This document shows, one piece after another, positions 24,001 through 29,931 of a stretch of 64,000 bases of DNA. The notes under the pieces were generated by a model. That model searched no databases. It had not been told where the DNA came from and saw only the letters and a program-made list of their open reading frames with translations. Positions within the stretch are counted from its first letter, which is position 1. The number at the start of each line of letters is the position of its first letter. The position numbers and the translations under genes are program-made. The stretch spans positions 2,026,185 through 2,090,184 of the forward strand of contig NW_017803965.1 of assembly GCF_001625305.1 (NCBI RefSeq). Direction: 5' to 3'. This stretch comes from Branchiostoma belcheri. Lineage: Eukaryota > Chordata > Leptocardii > Amphioxiformes > Branchiostomatidae.

Positions 24001-24431
24001 TCCGTCGATACCATTCCATGAAACATTAACATTATGGCAATTTCTGAAGTTACTAGTGCCCTAAACCGTTCATTACATAACGTTAACTCAAGGACATTAT
24101 ATGTAATATCCTTGCATAACTACATGTATATCAATAACCAAGCACCTAACTGTTTCTTGTAGAATTTTTTTACATTTTTATGTTATACTCAAAATGAAAA
24201 ATGTGTCATTTTTCTTTTATGCTTGCGTAGGTCCGGTCTGGAGTAACTCGCACAGCTGAAAAGAAAGTCACCATGTCCTCGAAGCAGGTGACGTCATCAT
24301 CCGGAGAATCTGTCGCCAAGGCAACCAAGACGATCACCCGACAAGTCTCCCCTGGGGACGTGCGGGTGGAAACGCAGATCAAACAAGCTCGTTCCCAGGA
24401 GAAAACGTCAGTAAGCAAACGTACCACATAA
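1..24431 (+). CDS. Giant LIM-domain repeat protein (Xin/EPLIN-like), 3' part of gene
   Basis: This is a spliced gene, open at the 5' edge of the window. Twenty exons can be joined with matching phases: 1-79, 215-583, 883-1002, 1542-1667, 1968-2142, 7174-7240, 10146-10352, 10799-10938, 11308-11527, 11696-16580, 17079-17202, 17446-17643, 18258-18398, 19031-19228, 19674-19813, 20298-20517, 21483-21608, 22126-22410, 22608-22787 and 24231-24410/24431, giving about 2,720 residues here. The order is Thr/Val/Arg repeats, about 25 copies of a 62-63-residue GDVHNAE repeat, coiled coil, one LIM domain, Pro-rich linker and basic tail. The LIM domain (C-x2-C-x17-H-x2-C-x2-C-x2-C-x18-C-x2-H) with PMERL and YCRPHF is closest to LIMA1/EPLIN, MICAL-like and XIRP2 LIM domains. 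Repeats built round GDV recall Xin actin-binding repeats, but the Trp-Leu-Phe-Glu core of Xin is missing, so actin binding is inferred only. No signal peptide or membrane segment is seen. Confidence 0.8.
215..583 (+). CDS. Exon: tandem 16-residue EVTEVRRVTRTVTEQP repeats
   Basis: The exon is open in phase 0 between the acceptor TCAG (211-214) and the donor GAG|GTAGGG (584). It encodes six to seven copies of a 16-residue repeat, consensus EQPEVTEVRRVTRTVT. The first four are nearly identical; the last two drift (RTITRTVSEQQ, RKVTRTVSSGDQ). The high charge and the Thr/Val alternation suggest an extended, phosphorylatable linker rather than a globular fold. Codon use is GC-rich like the other exons of this gene. 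Confidence 0.75.
883..1002 (+). CDS. Exon: Thr/Lys-rich linker
   Basis: The acceptor is TCCAAG (ag at 881-882) and the donor is AAG|GTTAGT (1003); both junctions are phase 0. It encodes VRKTTKVMTTVMKGEPVTKT followed by ETKVEKLAVKPETKVRTITK, a degenerate continuation of the preceding repeats. A pyrimidine-rich intron follows. Confidence 0.65.
1405..1495 (-). repeat. tRNA-derived SINE fragment (minus strand)
   Basis: On the minus strand the sequence carries an A-box-like TGGCGTAGAAG and a B-box-like GGTTCGAATCC about 45 bases apart, as in a SINE head derived from a tRNA. There is no good cloverleaf, so it is not called a functional tRNA. It lies in the intron between the third and fourth exons. 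Confidence 0.5.
1542..1667 (+). CDS. Exon: VRKVE-type repeat linker
   Basis: The acceptor is TTCTTTAG (1540-1541) and the donor is ATG|GTACAT (1668), phase 0 to 0. It encodes VEPPKIVRKVEVREAPPTVK followed by TVVRKVETAPEVKRTVIEAPPM, two to three degenerate VRKVE repeats that continue the Thr/Val/Arg segment. Confidence 0.65.
1968..2142 (+). CDS. Exon: linker ending in a poly-Thr run
   Basis: The acceptor is CTGCAG (1966-1967) and the donor is ATCG|GTAGGT (2143). It enters in phase 0 and leaves in phase 1. The product begins KVYKKFTRVEPSGPSRVKVR and ends with a run of eight Thr and GGETTEDI. The phase-1 exit matches the entry phase of the exon at 7174, across a 5-kb intron. Confidence 0.65.
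3715..4075 (+). repeat. Dispersed interspersed repeat, family A, copy 1
   Basis: It shares long similarity with 23446-23815 and 38700-39015. Shared landmarks in order are CAATTTTCTxxTC, AATCAAxCCTxTCCAT, CTCACGTAGC, and CCCTGAAATTGCATTGG near the end. No open frame or clear terminal inverted repeat is visible, so the class is unknown. Confidence 0.6.
5126..5133 (+). promoter_or_regulatory. Candidate TATA box of an internal promoter
   Basis: TATATATA lies about 150 bases upstream of an ATG (5277) and inside a locally GC/CpG-rich patch of the large intron. A start site near 5155-5165 would be expected. It is a sequence match only. Confidence 0.4.
5277..5370 (+). CDS. Candidate alternative first coding exon
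   Basis: ATG at 5277 opens MGEVCQSAVVVEENKIFLFV and STRRPSIDLSV, then a strong donor C|GTGAGT at 5371. The exon leaves in phase 1, exactly as the upstream exon 1968-2142 does, so it can splice to 7174 and keep the frame (QTRTEES...). Together with the TATA box at 5126 this suggests a shorter isoform that skips the Thr/Val/Arg repeats and begins just before the GDV repeats. No transcript evidence is available. Confidence 0.4.
6187..6838 (+). repeat. Tandem duplication, two units of about 310-345 bp
   Basis: Units 6187-6529 and 6530-6838 both start GAGTCACTCC, share CAGACATGTTTCACA, GAGTGTTTCTTGCACTTTTA-like cores (GGGAGTTTCTTGCACTTTTA in unit 1) and end in TAATTAxAGGTAAAAT. A degenerate partial copy lies at about 3300-3395 (GCAGAAAGT, AGAACAGTTCAATCGAC). 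It is noncoding and intronic. Confidence 0.6.
7174..7240 (+). CDS. Exon: short acidic/basic linker
   Basis: The acceptor is ATACAG (7172-7173) and the donor is ACAG|GTGAGA (7241). It enters in phase 1 and leaves in phase 2. It reads ETRTEESTEVDEGKRVGKIT and TYR when joined to the exon ending at 2142, and QTRTEES... when joined to the candidate first exon ending at 5370. Confidence 0.65.
9105..9295 (+). repeat. SINE body/tail fragment
   Basis: The stretch contains CTTGTGCCCTTGGGAAAGGC followed by ACTTTACACGACTTTCCTCAC, a body module I associate with amphioxus tRNA-derived SINEs. It ends in an A-rich tract (AATAAAAAAAAATACAG). No tRNA head is attached. Confidence 0.4.
9592..9945 (+). repeat. 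Family-B MITE-like repeat
   Basis: It carries the family signature: AATTTGAGTCAAATTT (around 9700-9724), CGAACACCAGCCAACCATGG-type blocks, CATTCGGCTGCGCAC and CCGACCT(A)CTCC. The same blocks, in either orientation, recur at 19853-20160, 26735-27032, 28121-28492, 36285-36810 and 45149-45540. The best ends seen are GCCCCTGTxACAC / GTGTGACAGGGGC. Confidence 0.55.
10146..10352 (+). CDS. Exon: helical, Arg/Glu-rich segment leading into GDV repeats
   Basis: The acceptor is ATGCAG (10144-10145) and the donor is CATAA|GTACGT (10353). It is phase 2 in and phase 2 out. The segment LQRDEATLREVRLNRLRARF followed by EAGEQLTDEEKISMQRMIEEE is a long amphipathic helix. Joining to the next exon rebuilds RHKFEKGDVRNAEL, an authentic repeat motif, which fixes this donor over the nearer GGG|GTATCA. 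Confidence 0.7.
10799..10938 (+). CDS. Exon: GDV repeats, followed by a non-canonical GC donor
   Basis: The acceptor is CCTCCAG (10797-10798). It encodes FEKGDVRNAELNIQREV, then KFDRGEVHTAEPTYQ: two copies of the GDVxNAE motif. The only donor that keeps phase with the next exon (phase 1 out, making GGC Gly) is AAG|GCAAGG at 10939, so the intron is GC-AG. No suitable GT donor with the right phase lies nearby. Confidence 0.65.
11308..11527 (+). CDS. Exon: GDV-type repeats
   Basis: The acceptor is GAGCAG (11306-11307) and the donor is ACAG|GTTGGC (11528). It enters in phase 1 and leaves in phase 2. It encodes VFKRKFEKGNVQNAELLDFS and FEMNADMVHNAEFNIQKEQ, two more repeats, spaced more tightly than in the giant exon. 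Confidence 0.75.
11696..16580 (+). CDS. Giant exon: about 25 tandem 62-63-residue VGT...GDVHNAE repeats (frame broken twice near 3' end)
   Basis: The acceptor is TTTGCAG (11694-11695) and the donor is ACCAG|GTAAAC (16581). It is open from 11697 to 15857, then open again in another frame at 15880-16580. Each unit reads VGT(I/V)YYKDxPYEVCxD, about ten residues ending in (M/L)RLRF, then xxGDV(H/S)NAE(F/L/I)D, then a charged helix EEIExVKEERAxAExVEQ. A variant class replaces the Cys-containing half by VGTNYTPEKPSKDVGKVKW or VGTxYxKDVPPPEV. Most units hold one Cys. The last nine form a 567-bp, three-unit higher-order repeat (14499, 15066, 15633). The third copy is exactly 2 bp short because of two 1-bp deletions near 15790 and 15850. 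Restoring both would preserve phase 2 at the donor. I see no Trp-Leu-Phe-Glu Xin core. Likely a rod-like scaffold. Confidence 0.85.
16603..16879. repeat. MITE family C, copy 1 (internally expanded)
   Basis: Terminal inverted repeats CTCTACCAGGCTTCxTCGGAAGCGGCTGAAA and its reverse complement (CGCTTCCGAAGCCTGGTAGAGAC, ending 16879) bracket 277 bp. Subterminal TAGAAATTGGCC / GGCCAATTTCTAC is also inverted. It lies 22 bp downstream of the giant exon's donor. Related copies are at 38043-38180 and 44828-44988. Confidence 0.7.
17079..17202 (+). CDS. Exon: terminal GDVHNAE repeat
   Basis: The acceptor is TTTCCAG (17077-17078) and the donor is AAAAG|GTAGCT (17203). It enters in phase 2 and leaves in phase 0. 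It completes the repeat unit begun at the end of the giant exon: YDKDLPPPECSQVKKIVAAK, FKEGDVHNAELDFRS, RLEAEK. Confidence 0.8.
17446..17643 (+). CDS. Exon: last, degenerate repeat
   Basis: The acceptor is CATCAG (17444-17445) and the donor is GAG|GTGATA (17644), phase 0 to 0. EIERVLVERQQYEDEVLPVG then TVVEKERADLVCRDASRQVK show the VGT and C-R-D landmarks of the repeat, but GDVHNAE has decayed to NGVVEDEHEHD. It is the transition from repeats to coiled coil. Confidence 0.75.
17673..17760. repeat. Near-perfect 32-bp inverted repeat (hairpin) in intron
   Basis: Arms 17673-17704 (ATACTTCGCACAGCAGCTAG...) and 17729-17760 are complementary with two mismatches in 32 around a 24-base loop. It starts 29 bases after the donor of the preceding exon. 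It could be a minimal foldback element or a structured RNA. Confidence 0.7.
17868..18140 (+). repeat. Minisatellite, unit about 23 bp (GTGTAGAAGCTGTATTTTTCATG)
   Basis: About eleven imperfect copies of GTGTAGAAGCTGTATTTTTC plus ATG occur in tandem. Some units are shortened to about 18-20 bp by loss of GTAGAA. It is intronic and ends about 115 bp before the next exon. Confidence 0.8.
18258..18398 (+). CDS. Exon: coiled-coil segment
   Basis: The acceptor is TGTGTAG (18256-18257) and the donor is GAG|GTATCG (18399), phase 0 to 0. It reads EILMIRQRQLEEEERLIRER, FERGEIISEEVIQRLRESRK and RIQEEIE: highly charged, with Leu/Ile at heptad spacing, consistent with a coiled coil. FERGEIISEE may be a remnant of the GDV motif. 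Confidence 0.75.
18399..19030. other. Intron without recognised content
   Basis: This is 632 bp of AT-rich sequence. I see no exon, repeat or structure I can support, beyond the splice sites of the flanking exons. Confidence 0.4.
19031..19228 (+). CDS. Exon: linker between coiled coil and LIM domain
   Basis: The acceptor is TTTTCAG (19029-19030) and the donor is TGG|GTACGT (19229), phase 0 to 0. It encodes EYVLRTPTEIRVVYESEPIE, an acidic stretch (SDLPHEGDMEDVPVVLG), then KSRSVRKRFESMGG, a basic Ser-containing motif that resembles a kinase site. I do not recognise a named domain. Confidence 0.75.
19250..19400 (+). repeat. tRNA-derived SINE (plus strand)
   Basis: It has an A-box-like TGGCCAAGTGGGTAGAGTGC and a B-box-like GAGTTCGATCCC at tRNA spacing, followed by a SINE body (ACTCAGCCTTTGGGAAATGG). 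A reverse-orientation relative sits at 51330-51455. It begins about 20 bp after an exon donor. Confidence 0.65.
19674..19813 (+). CDS. Exon: LIM domain, first zinc finger
   Basis: The acceptor is AATCAG (19672-19673) and the donor is TTGAG|GTGGGT (19814). It enters in phase 0 and leaves in phase 2. It encodes EYCFVCGKRVWPMERLSADD, then VTYHRGCFRCQKCSRCLR. The first zinc site (C-x2-C-x17-H-x2-C) and the first two Cys of the second site (C-x2-C) are intact. The PMERL motif after the first Cys pair is typical of EPLIN/MICAL-like/XIRP2 LIM domains. Confidence 0.9.
19853..20160 (-). repeat. Family-B MITE-like repeat inside the LIM intron
   Basis: It starts with the terminal motif GTGACACACATAGCTGAATC, contains a poly-C run, and carries CGGGAGxAGGTCGGGAGCAA-type blocks and ATTTGAGCCACATTTAACTC at the far side. 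It is an inverted relative of the copy at 9592-9945, sitting in the 484-bp intron that splits the LIM domain. Confidence 0.5.
20298..20517 (+). CDS. Exon: LIM domain, second zinc finger, plus Pro-rich linker
   Basis: The acceptor is CCCACAG (20296-20297) and the donor is AAA|GTAAGT (20518). It enters in phase 2 and leaves in phase 0. It encodes SLREYVAYNGNLYCRPHFFE, which closes the second zinc site with C-x2-H, then a Pro-rich stretch (PPTPPPEPKK, APAPPPPKK). The latter could bind SH3, WW or EVH1 domains. YCRPHF matches the YCKPHF hallmark of EPLIN-type LIM domains. Confidence 0.9.
20518..21482. other. Intron without recognised content
   Basis: This is 965 bp with an A-run at 21110-21120 and no coding, repeat-family or hairpin signal I can support. 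Confidence 0.35.
21483..21608 (+). CDS. Exon: Pro-rich linker after LIM domain
   Basis: The acceptor is AATGCAG (21481-21482) and the donor is AAG|GTAAAC (21609), phase 0 to 0. It encodes VVKVEMIRNARVQLEKPSGQ then SPHQFLPPHVPPTPPPRIEP and PK, a continuation of the Pro-rich region. Confidence 0.75.
21831..21922. mobile_element. 92-bp foldback element with target-site duplication
   Basis: Two arms of about 39 bases (AGCCTGGGTACCATCCGGAT... and its reverse complement) flank a loop of about 13 bases. The outer flanks carry a direct repeat ATAGAAAATT (21820-21829 and 21923-21932), the footprint of a transposition. Near identity of the arms implies recent insertion. Confidence 0.8.
22126..22410 (+). 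CDS. Exon: basic Thr/Val-rich C-terminal tail
   Basis: The acceptor is CAACAG (22124-22125) and the donor is GTG|GTAAGT (22411), phase 0 to 0. It has 95 codons. Internal repeats of about 13-20 residues built on PxxVTVGPVxGTKxVTK (EPRKVTVGPVAGTKTVTK, GPKAVIIGPVVDSREVAT, TRKVFVGPAQVTTK) are seen. The composition echoes the N-terminal repeats. Confidence 0.75.
22608..22787 (+). CDS. Exon: basic tail
   Basis: The acceptor is TTTCAG (22606-22607) and the donor is GCG|GTAGGA (22788), phase 0 to 0. It encodes TGDPTVQRHVETGPVEEVRE, VITDPDGTKRTIIRRRVVKT and TKTTTSTPVITKRVETKTQA. The GPVEEVREVITDPDGTKRTI part looks like a beta-rich module repeated nowhere else here. Confidence 0.75.
23446..23815 (+). 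repeat. Dispersed interspersed repeat, family A, copy 2
   Basis: It is similar throughout to 3715-4075 and 38700-39015: CAATTTTCTAGTCATT, TGAATCAATCxTATTCCATAGCATACTGATA, AAGAGACTCCTCACGTAGC, and AAAATTGCATTGGATG. It is noncoding. Confidence 0.6.
23842..23929 (+). other. Possible exon or start exon (MAAPDSPSDEEEELREF)
   Basis: An acceptor-like ACTCAG precedes GCAAGCGCGAAC, and ATG at 23878 opens MAAPDSPSDEEEELREF before a donor-like G|GTAGAT at 23930. It ends in phase 1, but the next exon of the LIM gene (24231) must be entered in phase 0 to stay open. It is therefore not a normal internal exon; it could be a start exon of another transcript, an isoform-terminating exon, or chance. Confidence 0.25.
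24231..24431 (+). CDS. Exon: basic tail, possibly the terminal exon
   Basis: The acceptor is GCGTAG (24229-24230), entered in phase 0. It reads VRSGVTRTAEKKVTMSSKQV, TSSSGESVAKATKTITRQVS, then PGDVRVETQIKQARSQEKTS. At that point there is a donor-like TCA|GTAAGC (24411). If it is not used, the frame continues SVSKRTT to the TAA at 24429-24431. Downstream phase-compatible exons exist at 25029 and 27453, so the C terminus is unresolved. Confidence 0.65.
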   Translation, partial: VRSGVTRTAEKKVTMSSKQVTSSSGESVAKATKTITRQVSPGDVRVETQIKQARSQEKTSVSKRTT

Positions 24432-25028
24432 AGAAGGTCGAGAATAGAAAGCAGTTCATAAATTTGATGCACAACATTTCAAAGGAAAAACAAAACAAGA
24501 ATACGAAATACGGAAAAATGTGTGTGATAAGTGACAACAAGGTCACCCTTCGAGAAATCATATTTCATAATCGTCTAAAAATGGCAGGCGTGAAAGGCAG
24601 TTTTGACGACACGACATTCAACAAAAAAATATCAATAATGTTATTTATATTAAGAACTCAAGTATAACGTTTTGGCCTACTATCTGAAGTGCCACATGTA
24701 TCTGATTATGACGTCGTTTTTTCCAAAGCAATTGCAAAAGCAACAAAGTATTTACATTATCAATAACTGAATGTTTTTTTTCATATGAATATACTGAGTG
24801 GACGAATAGTTACCGTTTTTGTGCTTCATTTAGCTCATATATCCATAGGCTGTGTGTTAATTTTCAAAAGTATCTCCAAAGCAATTTAATAGTGACATAT
24901 GATGATGATATAGCAATATCAATATATCTATCCATTGCCTTGCCACCTAGGTGCCTACCAACTTGTGTGGGATGATTTTGTCCCATAGAAGTGTGTTCTT
25001 ACAAAAATTGCTTAAACTCTATTTACAG

Positions 25029-25214
25029 ACTCTGCATGAAGCAAAACATGAATTCATGGATGGAAGAGCTTTATTTTATGGCAAAATCTTGAAGCTTCAT
25101 GCTAGAAACAGAGTTTGGGTGAAAACTAGCTTTGGCGAAATACTTCTATATCCACGCAAGACGACGTGCCTCGAATGTAACACAGCAATCAAGTTTCTAA
25201 AGGCTATGGAGTGA
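25029..25214 (+). CDS. Candidate alternative last exon
   Basis: The acceptor TTTACAG (25027-25028) is followed by 61 codons in phase 0 ending TGA at 25212-25214: TLHEAKHEFMDGRALFYGKI, LKLHARNRVWVKTSFGEILL, and a CLEC motif. It is AT-rich, unlike the other exons of the gene. A polyadenylation-type AATAAA is found near 25470. It could be a transposon remnant; I do not recognise it. Confidence 0.25.
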   Translation, partial: TLHEAKHEFMDGRALFYGKILKLHARNRVWVKTSFGEILLYPRKTTCLECNTAIKFLKAME

Positions 25215-25555
25215 CATGAATCATATGTATGCTACTTTAAAACCCATTTTGCTTTATGTATATCCAGTATGTGCAATAGGATTTGAAGATTTATCTTAAG
25301 TTAAACATGTATTTTATGCTACATCCAAACTGCTGACATATAGTGACTCGCTAGAGGGAGCAGTAGTACGGTATCGTCATTTTCATGATGTTTATGTAAA
25401 CCCGAATTTGCTTTCAGTGCTTAAGTAAACGACAATACTACTGCTGGGCTTGTTAAGGCAGTGTCATAAAATAAAATCGACATCTGAACTGTCGAGAAGC
25501 ATTCTCTTCATCTTTTGTAAGAGCAACCATGGATCAATAGTATGGGAGGTGCGCG

Positions 25556-25837
25556 CGCTCGTATGTGTATATGTGTGTGCGTGTATTTGCGTGTGAATAT
25601 CGGTATGTATGTATGTAATTATGTATGTATGCCTGTATGTATGTATGTGTGTTTGTGTGCATGTGTTTATGTTTCTGTGTGTATGTATGTATGTATGTAT
25701 GTATGTATGTCTGCATGTGTGTGTGTGTGTGTGTGTTTATGTGTGTGTTTGCGTGGTGTGTGTGTGTGTGTGTGTTTGCGTGGTGTGTGTGTGTGTGTGT
25801 TTATGTGTGTTTATGTGTGTGTTTGCGTGGTGTGTGN

Positions 25838-25920
<83 letters not shown>
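25556..25920 (+). repeat. GT/GTAT microsatellite with one ambiguous base
   Basis: It begins as (GTAT)n and GTGTGTTTATGTGTGTTTGC-type compound repeats and passes into more than 80 bases of uninterrupted (GT)n. It carries an N at 25837. The ORFs across it are artefacts of the repeat. Confidence 0.95.
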
Positions 25921-25922
<2 letters not shown>

Positions 25923-26574
25923 GGAACGCAAAGGTTGACGGAACAAGTACCTAAAGGAAAACAACTGAAGAAACCACGTGCATAAGAAAAGGAAGATTTC
26001 CCAACAAGTATGCGTAAGTACTTCCACACATCTTACGATCCTTTCTGTTTCGTTCCGAACTTGATAGCTTGAATTGCATTCCATCCAAAACATCTTGCTG
26101 TCCTTATTTGCGCACCCTCTATTTCACTATGCGTTATCTGGCGGACCTTAAGTCTACAGTAGACTTGCCTGAGAAATACTAAACTGTACGAACGATCCCC
26201 AGCATTCATAAGAAATCCGATTCGGAACTGTTCGGACGGTCCCTGCCATCCATCCAGCGGCACCCGACAGTCCTGATGTCTAATTTAGCGGCCGCCAATT
26301 CAGAAAATTTGTGCGGCACCATCTCCATCATGTCTGGGTCGGGCTGCAGACGACAGCGATCCATTAGTACTAAATCCTGCCGCGGTGCCAGCAATCGGCA
26401 TCCATCGCTTCAACAGTCATTCCTGAAGTCAATCCCCAAAGGACATCATCTGTAAACCTCAGATAAGATGTCCGTGTAGAGTAACTGGTCGAAAGATAAT
26501 AAGTGAGAGAACCTTTGTGTTGGATCTAAAGTTTTAACTCTAAACATGTCCGTATATAATGTCAGTGCACAGTG

Positions 26575-26660
26575 AACCAGTCAGAATCGCCCTGATGAAG
26601 ATGACAGACGGTCCTCCAAAACGCCTCTTGTAAACAAGTGGTTGTGAATAAAGAACTTTG
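26575..26660 (+). repeat. Penelope-like/hammerhead-type motif remnant
   Basis: GAACCAGTCAGAATCGCCCT then GATGAAGATGACAGACGGTC matches, in opposite orientation, the block at 38490-38575. CTGATGA (26592) is followed by a stem-loop and AAAACG, where the other copy has GAAACG. The layout recalls the hammerhead ribozymes known in Penelope-like retroelements. Confidence 0.4.
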
Positions 26661-26734
26661 ATATTCTCTCAAATAAGATGAGAGTGCAAAAAAATAATAC
26701 GAAAATACACAAATTGGAAAGCCGTGCTATTCAG

Positions 26735-27032
26735 CTGATACTATTTGAGTTGAATTTGAGCCAAATTTGACCCCCCGAACACGCCCCGACCGTTCTGACC
26801 TACTCCCATCAACCAGCCAACCAGTCCCCAACCGTGGCCGAGCCTCCTGTCCACACCCGACTGTTTTAAACATTCGGCAGGTGCAGCCGAACAACTGTAG
26901 CCGACCTCGCCGAACACCAGCCAACAACGGCCGACCTTGCTCCCGATCTACTCACAAACCCTATCCATGGTTGGGGGGAGTTCTGCCGTGTTTGGGAGGC
27001 TTTGTTCAGCTCTGTGTGACAGGGACTTAAGG
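26735..27032 (+). repeat. Family-B MITE-like repeat
   Basis: It has GAGTTGAATTTGAGCCAAAT at the left, CCGACCTxxCCGAACACCAG-type blocks inside, and GCTCTGTGTGACAGGGACTT at the right end, the terminal motif of the family. Confidence 0.55.
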
Positions 27033-27452
27033 ATTGTTGATGGCCAAGACTTCAAACCGGCGCGAAGAAAGTTTAGTACATCACGTTTACAGAGTCCCCG
27101 TACAAAGGACCTGTGTCCAGTTGTACAGGTGTTTTGGTGTAGAACAGGTCCCAGCTACAAGCGCCACACGTGCACGACGGGGTGTAAAACATTCTCTCTA
27201 TCGTAAGCTATCGCCGGCTGTTTATCCAGCACATTCTTAGCTTTGTTTTCTACCTGCTGGTTATGTCACGGTGTTGGATGTGAGTAATAAGTGTGAAGCC
27301 GAGCAGGACGAATCGCGGCCGGGACAATGCCGCGCGATCTACCCCGTACATCTGTCACGCCATTCTTGTCTGACGGGCGGGCATTGATCCCGTCTGTCGA
27401 ACGTTTCACGGCAAACTTCACCTGTAAAAAACAGTTTGTTTTCAAACCCCAG

Positions 27453-27560
27453 GAAACAGCGAGGTCGCTATTCATGGGCAGTGGGCTGTCCGTCAACACG
27501 GGGACACCGAAGACGGGCACGCCAACGCACGACCAGGACAACAACGAGGGGTTCGGCTGA
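27453..27560 (+). CDS. Candidate distal terminal exon of the LIM gene
   Basis: A good acceptor (TTTGTTTTCAAACCCCAG, ending 27452) precedes a GC-rich open stretch, ETARSLFMGSGLSVNTGTPK then TGTPTHDQDNNEGFG and TGA at 27558. Entry phase 0 matches the GTAAGC donor of the exon starting 24231. Composition and codon use resemble the gene's other exons better than the candidate at 25029. Three kb of repeat-rich sequence lies between. An independent short gene starting at the internal ATG (27474) is also possible. Confidence 0.4.
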   Translation, partial: ETARSLFMGSGLSVNTGTPKTGTPTHDQDNNEGFG

Positions 27561-28120
27561 CGGGAGAAATCGGAAACTGCGCAGCAACTGTTCCTGACCG
27601 GACCCGTTGTTTTTGAGACGCAAGGATGGCTGGTGGTCTATAGATGATTCAAATTTGGCAGCGAAACGCGAAGAAAAATAACTATTGAAATGCATCGGTG
27701 CGACAAAAAAATTCCCGCGTTCTGTTACAAACGTATATAATATAACATCGTCAGCACAATCTCGAAGCAGGCGCGTGGCTCTAGACTTGGTTTCTTTTCT
27801 TTTTCCTTTTTTGCTACGTTCCGTTACTTAGTCTTTCTAGTTTCCGGTAGCCTCCAACAGGCCTTTCTAAGGTGTTATAGACTGTAGTAAAATTCGGCAA
27901 AAATAGAGTCCATGGAGCGAGCTGGGTAACGTGGCCAAACTTCCCTCGTCAATTATTCTCCATAGTTGGCTGAACTTTACTATTTATCTTTTTATCTTTG
28001 TTATCATATTAGTCTGGTGGAGACTAAATTTATGTTGGAGAGACATGCAGACAAGAAAAAGTTAGCGAACAAGAGCCGCATAAAACGCCGCAAAACAGGT
28101 GTAAAACAAGCTTAAGCCGG

Positions 28121-28492
28121 AATTACGCCCCTGTTACACCTTCCGCCGAACACCACACAACCAAGGTTGGCAGAAGTTCGGCAGCAGTCGCACCAGATTT
28201 AGGCCACTCCTACAATTTTCTAAACGAATCGAATCGAATTTGAGTTAAATTTGAGTCAAACTTGACTGCTTTACCACGCCTCCCGAACACCAGCCAACCA
28301 CCACCCAACCATGCCAGAACTTCCCGTCAACACCCGAATGTTTTGAACATTTTGAAACATTTGGTTGCCGCAGCCGAACGGTAGCCGACCGGATGAACAC
28401 CAGTCGACCCAGCCGACCTTGCTCCCGACCATGGTTGGGGGGAGTTCGGCAGTGTTTGGGAAGCCACATTCGGCTATGTGTGACAGGGGCTT
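28121..28492 (+). mobile_element. Family-B MITE, best-preserved ends
   Basis: The left end is CGCCCCTGTTACAC and the right end is ATGTGTGACAGGGGCT, an imperfect inverted pair. Between them are CGAACACCAGCCAACCACC, AACATTTTGAAACATTTGG and CGACCATGGTTGGGGGGAGT. It is about 370 bp with no ORF, as expected for a non-autonomous DNA element. Confidence 0.6.
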
Positions 28493-28864
28493 TACGCATC
28501 TGCTTGGAGATTAACGCTGCCAACGTGCAGACGACAGAGATGTATGACAGGACGTCCAGGGAACCATTTAACCCACTGCTCACGTTCTGCCGTAGGATGA
28601 CAAATGGTGTATCATCAGGAAAATAGCGTTGGGTCTGCTCCCGGCGCCCGGCTGGGCCCATTTCATCAGGCAGCCCGCCGGCAGCGTGTCGCCGCCCTGT
28701 CAGGTGTCAAACGACATTATTCTGTCAGCACGCAATTAACGTTTTACCGACCCAAATTCTAACCGTTTGTTACCATTCCAGACACCCGGGCTGACAGCTG
28801 AGGCGTGAGCCGAGTAACCTGGCTTTGTTACCTTCGTCAGAAGGCTATGTTTTTGGTAGCGTTT

Positions 28865-28950
28865 ATATATGTGTGTATGTATGTATGTATGTATGTATGT
28901 ATATATGTGTGTGTGTTTGTGCGTATGTGTGTTTGTGTGTGTGTGTGCGC
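28865..28950 (+). repeat. GTAT/GT/GC microsatellite in a dispersed repeat
   Basis: It follows TCAGAAGGCTATGTTTTTGG and TAGCGTTTATATATG; the same leader precedes the GT run at 50590-50690, so this microsatellite travels as part of a dispersed repeat. Confidence 0.8.
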
Positions 28951-29540
28951 GCGCGCGCGAGTCTGTCTGTGCGTTCGTGCGTTCGTGCGTACGTGTGTGT
29001 GTTACTGCCTGGCCAATTCGATACTGTCTTTTTGCCAACCTAGGATCTGCTTGGAGATTAGAGTTTTGGTCTCCCACATTGAATTACGTAGTTATGAAGT
29101 TTGACACGAGTTTGCCGTCCCTAACGTGGTTTGTTCTGCAGCTAGACACTGGCACATGGCCAACCATGCTTTTAACCTCCCCAAACACTTCGTCAAATTA
29201 CTTTAACGTGAATTATTACTGTGTTTTTGCGCTTAAAACAAAGTTTATAAGGCAGAGGGGACTGGATTATGGTACTACGATATAGAATTGTCTGGAAAAA
29301 GCCAACCAGATGCATATGCCTAACACATTATCCTGACTTGGACAAATTATAATACATGTATGGCGAGTCAGAGAGGTCTGGCCTGACTTACATGATCATG
29401 CCATAGCATACGTAAGGACTAAGAACTCCAAACTGACTTACAAATATAGAGTTTCCTTTAAGAAATAAAGGACCAAATTTGCATAAACACCATTGACCTT
29501 TCCACAGCTTCTGCATATAGACATCTTTTATTGTAAGGTG

Positions 29541-29871
29541 AGGCCATGTTGATTTAATTGTATGGATGACATCCTCTGAGAACCTCCAAAGCGTGCAAAT
29601 AGAAAAAGTTTGACAAAAAAAGTTGCCTTCATTATGACACCTACGTGGTCATGAAGGTTGAACAAACAACTAAACACACGGAGTATGGTATGGCGAATTA
29701 ACAGACTCTTCATTTTCATTTCTTCACAATTTCTTCTTTTCCTTTGCAATTTACGGCATAAATTTGCTCATTTTGCAGCTGCATTGTACAATATACAGAA
29801 AACCTTTTTTTTAACAGACGAAAATCCATGCGCGCGTGGATGTCATCCATATGATCAAATCAACATGGCCT
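29541..29871. mobile_element. MITE family D, 331 bp
   Basis: Terminal inverted repeats of about 34 bp are seen: AGGCCATGTTGATTTAATTG at the left, CAAATCAACATGGCCT at the right, extending through ATGGATGACATCC / GGATGTCATCCAT. Single-ended relatives lie near 45790 and 51702 (TTTAATTTTATGGATGGCAT). Confidence 0.7.
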
Positions 29872-29931
29872 AAGCTGCCACACACAACACGTCCTTACTA
29901 ATACTACGATCCATAAACTCAGACAATTAAC

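Larger units (their letters stand above)
22788..24230. other. Intron with family-A repeat and a possible extra exon
   Basis: It contains the second copy of dispersed repeat A (23446-23815) and a splice-flanked open stretch at 23842-23929 (listed separately). The rest (22800-23440) shows no recognisable feature. Confidence 0.4.

Noticed and set aside
25542..25985. VCVCVC and HTHTHT open frames here and at 28805, 31155, 32819, 54251
   Set aside because: Translations of GT/CA microsatellites.
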